Source: Pseudomonadota bacterium (lineage in GTDB: Bacteria > Pseudomonadota > Gammaproteobacteria > Steroidobacterales > Steroidobacteraceae). Taken from it: a stretch of DNA of 20,144 bases. Positions 16,002 through 20,144 of the stretch are shown here, piece by piece; position 1 is the first letter of the stretch, and each line of letters opens with the position of its first letter. The notes beneath the pieces are model-generated. The model saw only the letters and a list, made by a program, of their open reading frames with translations, was not told the DNA's origin and searched no databases. The stretch spans positions 1-20,144 of the forward strand of contig QGUX01000021.1 in NCBI GenBank assembly GCA_003242275.1, read 5' to 3'. A program made the position numbers and the translations under genes.

Positions 16002-16667
16002 GTGGCTACCGCAACCAGCACCGCGAAGGCCGGCGGACGGCAGAAGAAGAACGAATGGATCATCGTGAGGCGCTCGCCCGTGCACGGGTACGGCTGCTTC
16101 GCCCGCAAGTTCATCCCCAAGGGCACGCGCATCATCGAGTACGTGGGTGAGCGCCTCTCGCACAAGGAAGCGGACAAGCGCTACGAGGACTCCGATCCGA
16201 ACGACAACCACACCTTCCTGTTCATCGTCGACAGGAAGACGGTGATCGACGCCACCTACGGCGGCAACGAGTCGCGCTTCATCAACCACAGCTGCGACGG
16301 CAACTGCACCTCCGAGATCGAGAAGGGGCGGGTGTGGATCGACGCCATCAAGGACATCAAGAAGGGCGAGGAGCTGAACTACGACTACCAGATCCCGCGC
16401 GACAAGGATGATCCGCCCAACGTGGACGAGATCTTCGCCTGCCGCTGCGGCTCGCCGAAGTGCCGCGGCAGCATGCTGTGGCCGCCGCTGAAGAAGAAAA
16501 AGAAGGCGAAGGCGGCAAGGAAGGCCAAGAGCGCCGCGAAGCGCGGGTCGGGCACGAAGTCGAAGGCCGGCAAGGCGAAGACGCGGGTGAAGTCGAAGAA
16601 GAAGACCACCCGGTCGAAGTCGAAGTCGAAGGCCAAGGCGCCGCGCCGCAGGTCCGCCGGGCGCTGA
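16002..16667 (+). CDS. SET-domain protein-lysine methyltransferase with a histone-H1-like basic tail
   Basis: This 221-residue protein has a compact SET domain at about 19-132. It contains SPVHGYGCFA, GTRIIEYVGE, the SAM-binding and pseudoknot motif RFINHSC (92-98) and EELNYDYQ (123-130). A post-SET cysteine cluster, C147-R-C149-GSPK-C154, follows. Residues 164-221 form a lysine-rich tail in which 29 of 58 residues are Lys or Arg, with Ala, Ser and Thr, like bacterial H1-type nucleoid proteins. SET enzymes methylate protein lysines; the substrate is unknown. The start is the GTG at 16002, one base after the thyA stop. An ATG at 15969 lies inside thyA and would add only an arginine-rich shadow. 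The tail suggests binding to DNA or RNA. Confidence 0.9.
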   Translation: MATATSTAKAGGRQKKNEWIIVRRSPVHGYGCFARKFIPKGTRIIEYVGERLSHKEADKRYEDSDPNDNHTFLFIVDRKTVIDATYGGNESRFINHSCDGNCTSEIEKGRVWIDAIKDIKKGEELNYDYQIPRDKDDPPNVDEIFACRCGSPKCRGSMLWPPLKKKKKAKAARKAKSAAKRGSGTKSKAGKAKTRVKSKKKTTRSKSKSKAKAPRRRSAGR

Positions 16668-16668
16668 C

Positions 16669-17163
16669 GTGCCCTCGCTGCTGTCGGCGGCGTTCGCCGC
16701 GTCCGACAATGACGTGATCGGGCGCGACAACGCGCTGCCCTGGCACCTGCCGGCCGACCTGGCGCACTTCAAGCGCATCACGATGGGCAAGCCCATCCTG
16801 ATGGGGCGCAGGACCTTCCAGTCCATCGGCCGGCCGCTGCCCGGGCGGCGCAACATCGTCATCACCCGGGGCGGGTTCTCCGCCCCGGGGGTCGACGTGG
16901 TGCACTCGATCGATGAGGCGCTGGCGCTGGCCCAGGGCGAACCGGAGCTGGTGAACATCGGTGGCGCCGAGGTGCTGCGCGCGGCGCTGCCGCGCACGCA
17001 GCGTTTCTACCTGACGCGCGTGCACGGGCAGTTCGAGGGCGACACCTTCCTGCCGCCGCTGCCGCCGGAAGAGTGGCGCGAGGTCGCGCGCGAGGAACAC
17101 GCGGCCGACGAACGCAATCCGTATCCGATGACCTTCCTGGTGCTGGAGCGCACCGGCGCCTGA
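16669..17163 (+). CDS. folA: Dihydrofolate reductase
   Basis: This 164-residue type I enzyme reduces dihydrofolate to tetrahydrofolate with NADPH. Visible features are the IGRDNALPWHLPADLAHFKR block with the catalytic acid D30, TMGKPILMGRRTFQSIGRPLPGR for NADPH binding, the IGGAEVLRAALP glycine motif, and DTFLPPLPPEEW near the end. The GTG at 16669 is the only good start and lies one base after the SET-gene stop. The gene closes the lgt-thyA-SET-folA cluster, so it is probably translated from the same message as thyA, whose by-product it recycles. Downstream lie only weak hairpins. Confidence 0.96.
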   Translation: MPSLLSAAFAASDNDVIGRDNALPWHLPADLAHFKRITMGKPILMGRRTFQSIGRPLPGRRNIVITRGGFSAPGVDVVHSIDEALALAQGEPELVNIGGAEVLRAALPRTQRFYLTRVHGQFEGDTFLPPLPPEEWREVAREEHAADERNPYPMTFLVLERTGA

Positions 17164-17193
17164 CGGGGCCGTTCCGGCGCCCTGCGTCGCTGC

Positions 17194-17245
17194 GGGATCC
17201 GCATCACTCCCGTGGCGGATATCCCGATCCGCGCAGGATCTGCGC
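17194..17245. terminator. Two adjacent inverted repeats downstream of folA
   Basis: GGGATCCGC (17194-17202) pairs with GCGGATATCCC (17215-17225) with a 2-base bulge. Right after it, GCGCAG-GAT-CTGCGC (17231-17245) is a perfect 6-bp hairpin. Neither has a T-tract. They may end folA transcription, but they overlap the possible small gene on the other strand. Confidence 0.35.
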
Positions 17246-17338
17246 ACCGGACAGGGCCGTCCATTCCGGTGGCGTGAGCGCGGGGTTCTGCCCGGTGAAG
17301 CGCCTGGCGACAAGGACGGCCAGCGGGCGCATGGGCAT
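17204..17338 (-). CDS. Possible 44-residue small protein of unknown function
   Basis: On the minus strand an ATG at 17338 is preceded by a near-perfect ribosome site (AAGGAGG, 7 bases upstream). It opens a 44-codon frame ending in TGA at 17204-17206. I do not recognise the product. It begins MPMRPLAVLVARR and contains PPEWTALSGAQIL, with no clear signal peptide or membrane segment. It lies about 90 bases downstream of the YdeI-like gene on the same strand and could share its message. The ribosome site is the main support; two hairpins overlap its 3' end. The rest of 17164-17430 shows no other gene. Confidence 0.4.
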   Translation of the reverse strand: MPMRPLAVLVARRFTGQNPALTPPEWTALSGAQILRGSGYPPRE

Positions 17339-17430
17339 GTCGGAACCTCCTTCCGGGCGTTGCCTCGTGCGGGCATCAGTCACGTTGGCGGCGGAAAGGT
17401 TACCGCCCGGCGGCCTGTCCTGTTTCCGGA

Positions 17431-18054
17431 TCAGGCGCGGGGCTTCGCGGCCCGCGGTGCGCCCATGTTGCCGCGGCTGTAGACGCCGGAACGGTCGAAG
17501 CAGCACACGCGCCGCTTGCCGCCGGCCAGCATGTCGCAGGCCGCACGCACGCGTCGCGCGCGGGTCCCGGCCTGCTTCGCGGTGGTGATCCACTGGATCC
17601 AGTCACGGCGCGCGGCCGGGGTGATCTCCTTCCAGGTGCGGTGTGCCTCCGGGGAGGCGGCCAGCGCCCGGCGCAGGTCGGCCGGCACCGGCGCTTCCAG
17701 CTGCTTCTGCGCCGGCGCGAGCTCCACCTCCACCAGGTCGCCGGGCGCGGCGCCGGCCTCCCGGCGCAGCTTCGCCGGGATCTTCAGCCAGTGGCCGCGT
17801 TCGCCGTCGGGTTCGGCATTGGCGCGGAAGGGACGGCCGTTGAGGGTTCCCTCCACCGTGGTGACGCCACGCGTGGGCAACATGCGGCTGGCCTCCCGCG
17901 GCAGCACGAAGAAGCACCAGCCGGCCTTCTTCGGCGCCTCGGGCTCGAGCAGGCGGATGCGGAAGCGGATGCAGGCCGGCGGCGCGGCGGATCTGGCCGC
18001 CACCTTCTTCGGCGAAACACCGGCGCCCGCACGCCGGGCCGGAGCGCGCGGCAT
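17431..18054 (-). CDS. DUF1905 / YdeI-OmdA family protein
   Basis: This 207-residue cytoplasmic-looking protein has two domains. DUF1905 (about 30-118) includes WCFFVLP, VEGTLNGRPFRAN, GHWLKIPAKLRREAGAAPGDLVEVEL. The C-terminal part is the OmdA/YdeI domain (about 122-185), with VPADLRRALAASPEAHRTW, ITPAARRDWIQWI and AKQAGTRARRV. The function is unknown; some relatives are annotated as bacteriocin-resistance or OmpD-associated, which is weak guidance. The first 25 residues are basic and Ala/Pro-rich and may be an optional extension. The ATG immediately follows the aldolase TAG with no gap, so translation is probably coupled. The last residues are Arg/Ala-rich. Confidence 0.8.
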   Translation of the reverse strand: MPRAPARRAGAGVSPKKVAARSAAPPACIRFRIRLLEPEAPKKAGWCFFVLPREASRMLPTRGVTTVEGTLNGRPFRANAEPDGERGHWLKIPAKLRREAGAAPGDLVEVELAPAQKQLEAPVPADLRRALAASPEAHRTWKEITPAARRDWIQWITTAKQAGTRARRVRAACDMLAGGKRRVCCFDRSGVYSRGNMGAPRAAKPRA

Positions 18055-18825
18055 CTACCGGGCCTCCGCCGCCTGCAGTGTGGCGCGCACGGTTTCGGCG
18101 GCGGCCTTGCCGAACAGCGTGGCGTCATTGCTGACCATCACCAGCCGGTAGCCCAGGTCGAGGTACTGCCGCGCCTCGGCCGGCGTGCCGGCCGCGATGC
18201 CGGAGAGCACGCCGGCCCCGCGCGTCACCTCCAGCACCTTGCGCACCAGCGCCTGCACCTCGGGCGAGGCAGCCGGCCGGCCGCTGGAGAGGAACAGGTC
18301 GCCCAGCCCCACGAACAGGCCGTTGACGTGCGGCACCCCGGCGAAATCCGCGGCCGATTCCAGCGAGGTCCAGTCCTCGAGCTGCACCATGCGCAGGCAT
18401 TGCTCATTGCCGCGGCGGATGTAGTCCTGCATGGGCATCAGCGACCAGCGGCCGGCGCGCGAGGTGAAGCCCAGTCCGCGCTCGCCCTCGGGCGCGAACA
18501 CCATGCGCCGGGTGATGGCATCGGCCACCCCGGGGCTGGTGATGCGCGGTACCAGCAGGCCGTCGGCGCCGGCATCGAGCAGCGGCTGGATGGGTGAACC
18601 CAGGTGATCCGGCAGGCGCACCAGCGCGGCCATGCCCAGCCGCTGGCTGGCGAAGATCATGTCGTACACCCGGTCCAGCGCCAGCGGCGCGTGCTCCAGG
18701 TCGATCACGACGAAGTCGAACCCCGCATGGGCCAGCATCTCGAGGGTCTCGAGCGAGGGGATCTTGGCCCAGGTGCCCAACAGTCCCCGCCCGCCGGAGC
18801 GGGCCCGGTCCATGAATCCTTCCAT
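18055..18825 (-). CDS. HpcH/HpaI family aldolase
   Basis: This 256-residue class II (metal-dependent) aldolase-fold protein resembles 4-hydroxy-2-oxoheptanedioate aldolase. It would cleave or form a hydroxy-oxo acid, releasing pyruvate. Counting from the ATG at 18825, the key residues match those of characterised HpcH: H45 in DLEHAPL, R70 in ALVRLPD, metal ligands E150 in MVQLED and D176 in VGLGDLF. GADGLLVPRI (86-95) is the usual strand. The frame is open to a TTG at 18843 and there is an ATG at 18831. The ATG at 18825 has GGGGG about 6 bases upstream and gives the family numbering. It lies 159 bases downstream of kmo and abuts the DUF1905/YdeI gene. The natural substrate is not determined. 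Confidence 0.85.
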   Translation of the reverse strand: MEGFMDRARSGGRGLLGTWAKIPSLETLEMLAHAGFDFVVIDLEHAPLALDRVYDMIFASQRLGMAALVRLPDHLGSPIQPLLDAGADGLLVPRITSPGVADAITRRMVFAPEGERGLGFTSRAGRWSLMPMQDYIRRGNEQCLRMVQLEDWTSLESAADFAGVPHVNGLFVGLGDLFLSSGRPAASPEVQALVRKVLEVTRGAGVLSGIAAGTPAEARQYLDLGYRLVMVSNDATLFGKAAAETVRATLQAAEAR

Positions 18826-18984
18826 CGTCATCCCCCAAGCCAATCTTGCGTAGCGCGATGGTAAGCCAGCGGACGCGGATTCCCCGCATCCGGCCCGGTG
18901 CGGGCAACGGCGGGTTCCGGTCCATGCAATCCAGGCCCGAAGGACTGCCGCACCCGCGGTCCTCGCCGCCGCTGGAGCGGGTGT
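18826..18984. other. Intergenic spacer between kmo and the aldolase gene
   Basis: These 159 bases hold small inverted repeats, for example CGGAT with ATCCG around a 7-base loop, and GGAC/GTCC ends near 18942-18962. I find no convincing -35/-10 pair and no coding frame. Whether the aldolase has its own promoter or is read through from kmo cannot be decided from sequence. Confidence 0.4.
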
Positions 18985-20144
18985 TCAGCCGGCGATGGGT
19001 TCGAGCTGTTCGCGGACCAGCGCGTCGGCCTGCCGCCAGTCGAGGCCGTCGAGGAAGGCGGCATCCCTGGTGCCCGCCGGCACCAGCCGGTCGAGCAGCT
19101 GCTGCTGCACGCGGCCGCGCGAGAGCGCCGTGGAGTAGGGGATGCGGTCGTGGAACATCACCATCGCGTAGCGCGGGATGAAGCGCCCGGGATGACGGCG
19201 CTCCAGCATCAGCTCCAGCCGGCGCTGCACCTGGTGGCGGGGATCGGCCACCGCGTCACGCATCTCGGCATAGTTGTCCAGCGACATCTCCGCGATGGCG
19301 TCGGCGTCGGGACGGCGCACCTGCGAGAAGCGGCGGAAAGGCTCGGGCTCGCCGTCGGCCAGCAGCGCATCGAGGATGCGGCAGTCCTCCAGCCCGCAGT
19401 TCAGGCCCTGGCCGTGGAAGGGCACGATGGCATGCGCGGCATCGCCGAGCAGCACCAGGCGCTCGCCGAGGTTCCACGGCGAGCAGCGCACCGTGCCGAG
19501 CACACCCTGCGGATGGGCCGCGAATTCCGCCTCGAACTCCGGCATCAGCGCCAGGGCGTCGGGGAACTCGCGTTCGAAGAACGAGCGCGCGGCGCCGGGT
19601 GCGGCCAGCGCCTCGAAGCTCACCGCGCCGGTGCGCGGCATGAACAGCGTGGCGGTAAAGCTGTGGTCGGCATTGGGCAGCGCGATCAGCATGAAGTTGT
19701 GCCGCGGCCAGATGTGCAGCGCCTCGCGCACCCCCAGCGCGCTGCGTCCGTCCACCGGCGGGATGGTGAGCTCCTTGTAGTCGTGGTCGAGCAGCTCGTT
19801 GCTGGCTTCGACGTGTCCGGCCGCGGCCAGCGCCTTGCGCAGCGCCGAGCCGGCGCCGTCGGCGCCGATCACGCGTTCGGCCACGAGCTGCCAGGTACGG
19901 CCCGCGTCCTCGTCGTGCATCCCGAGCGCGCCGGCCGACGTCATTCCCAGGCACCGCTGCCTGAAATTCAGGCGGATGCCCGGCTGCCGGCCGGCGGCGA
20001 TCACCAGCTGGCGCGTCAGCTCGGCGGGCGCGTTGGACTGGTTGACCTCGCCCTCGAACTGTCCATAGGGGCTGAAGCCCTCGCGGCCGTCGGACAGGGG
20101 AGGCGGCCGGCCGGGCATGGGCACCTTGTGGGGCCGGGGCGATG
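18985..20144 (-). CDS. kmo: Kynurenine 3-monooxygenase, N-terminus beyond the window
   Basis: This FAD-dependent aromatic hydroxylase would convert L-kynurenine to 3-hydroxykynurenine using NADPH and oxygen. The open frame runs off the right edge, so the N-terminal GxGxxG nucleotide-binding site is missing. About 386 residues are visible. Family-specific blocks are clear: LDHDYKELTIP, LHIWPRHNFMLIALPN, DHSFTATLF, the second FAD motif GDAAHAIVPFHGQGLNCGLEDC region (19382-19448), SLDNYAEMRD and MVMFHDRIPYS near the C-terminus. A GTG at 20124 is internal, because coding character continues upstream of it. The C-terminus lacks a strong hydrophobic anchor such as the eukaryotic enzyme carries, as in other bacterial forms. 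Other kynurenine-pathway genes are not in view. Confidence 0.92.
   Translation of the reverse strand, partial: SPRPHKVPMPGRPPPLSDGREGFSPYGQFEGEVNQSNAPAELTRQLVIAAGRQPGIRLNFRQRCLGMTSAGALGMHDEDAGRTWQLVAERVIGADGAGSALRKALAAAGHVEASNELLDHDYKELTIPPVDGRSALGVREALHIWPRHNFMLIALPNADHSFTATLFMPRTGAVSFEALAAPGAARSFFEREFPDALALMPEFEAEFAAHPQGVLGTVRCSPWNLGERLVLLGDAAHAIVPFHGQGLNCGLEDCRILDALLADGEPEPFRRFSQVRRPDADAIAEMSLDNYAEMRDAVADPRHQVQRRLELMLERRHPGRFIPRYAMVMFHDRIPYSTALSRGRVQQQLLDRLVPAGTRDAAFLDGLDWRQADALVREQLEPIAG

Noticed and set aside
15083..16177. Minus-strand open frame of 364 codons opposite thyA
   Set aside because: thyA is unambiguous on the plus strand; the antisense frame is composition-driven.
16486..16667. 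AAG-rich repeats in the 3' end of the SET gene as a tandem DNA repeat
   Set aside because: The repetition follows from Lys/Ser codons in the basic tail; unit length and phase are irregular.

Overview
This window is about 20 kb of very GC-rich bacterial DNA, densely coded, with short gaps and many overlapping or abutting genes. The lgt-thyA-folA order, a class I RlmI-type methyltransferase and b561/YceI genes point to a gammaproteobacterium. The exported DUF1592/DUF1552/ankyrin genes are, as I recall, common in Steroidobacterales- and Nevskiales-like lineages, so I lean that way by inference only. I see no tRNA, rRNA, insertion sequence, integrase or CRISPR array. No gene-free stretch exceeds about 300 bases.

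Layout. (1) 1-3192, plus strand: the tail of a probable peptidyl-prolyl isomerase, a cysteine-synthase-type PLP enzyme, then a two-gene flavocytochrome (vanillyl-alcohol-oxidase/4-cresol-dehydrogenase-type flavoprotein plus its small exported cytochrome c). (2) 3256-4301, minus strand: a SnoaL-like lipoprotein followed by a hypoxanthine/uracil-DNA glycosylase family protein. (3) 4361-10904, minus strand: a tight four-gene operon whose products all carry export signals. They are a DUF1587/1595/1592/1588/1585 protein with two CxxCH motifs, a Tat-exported DUF1552 (HXXSHH) protein, a Sec-exported ankyrin protein with a Gly-rich insertion, and a Tat-signal, probably lipid-anchored metallo-beta-lactamase-fold protein that has lost its second metal site. 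(4) 10905-11069: a divergent control region with a 13-bp palindrome. (5) 11070-13180, plus strand: a DUF486 membrane protein, cytochrome b561 and two YceI proteins. (6) 13189-17163, plus strand: rlmI, lgt, thyA, a SET-domain protein methyltransferase with a histone-H1-like basic tail, and folA, with gaps of 11 bases or less. (7) 17204-20144, minus strand: kynurenine 3-monooxygenase (N-terminus cut by the window edge), a HpcH/HpaI-type aldolase, a DUF1905/YdeI protein and a possible 44-residue small protein.

How the parts may work together. Regions 3-5 suggest an envelope-centred redox cluster: the DUF1592 protein is a probable periplasmic c-type cytochrome, with an alkaline-phosphatase-like DUF1552 partner, an ankyrin scaffold and an MBL lipoprotein, divergent from a b-type cytochrome/YceI operon. 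This four-gene exported module is the best candidate for an undescribed system; its substrate cannot be read from sequence. The flavocytochrome in region 1 probably oxidises a para-alkylated phenol in the periplasm and passes electrons to cytochrome c. Region 6 is a housekeeping cluster (lipoprotein maturation, dTMP and folate synthesis) with a eukaryote-like SET methyltransferase embedded in it.
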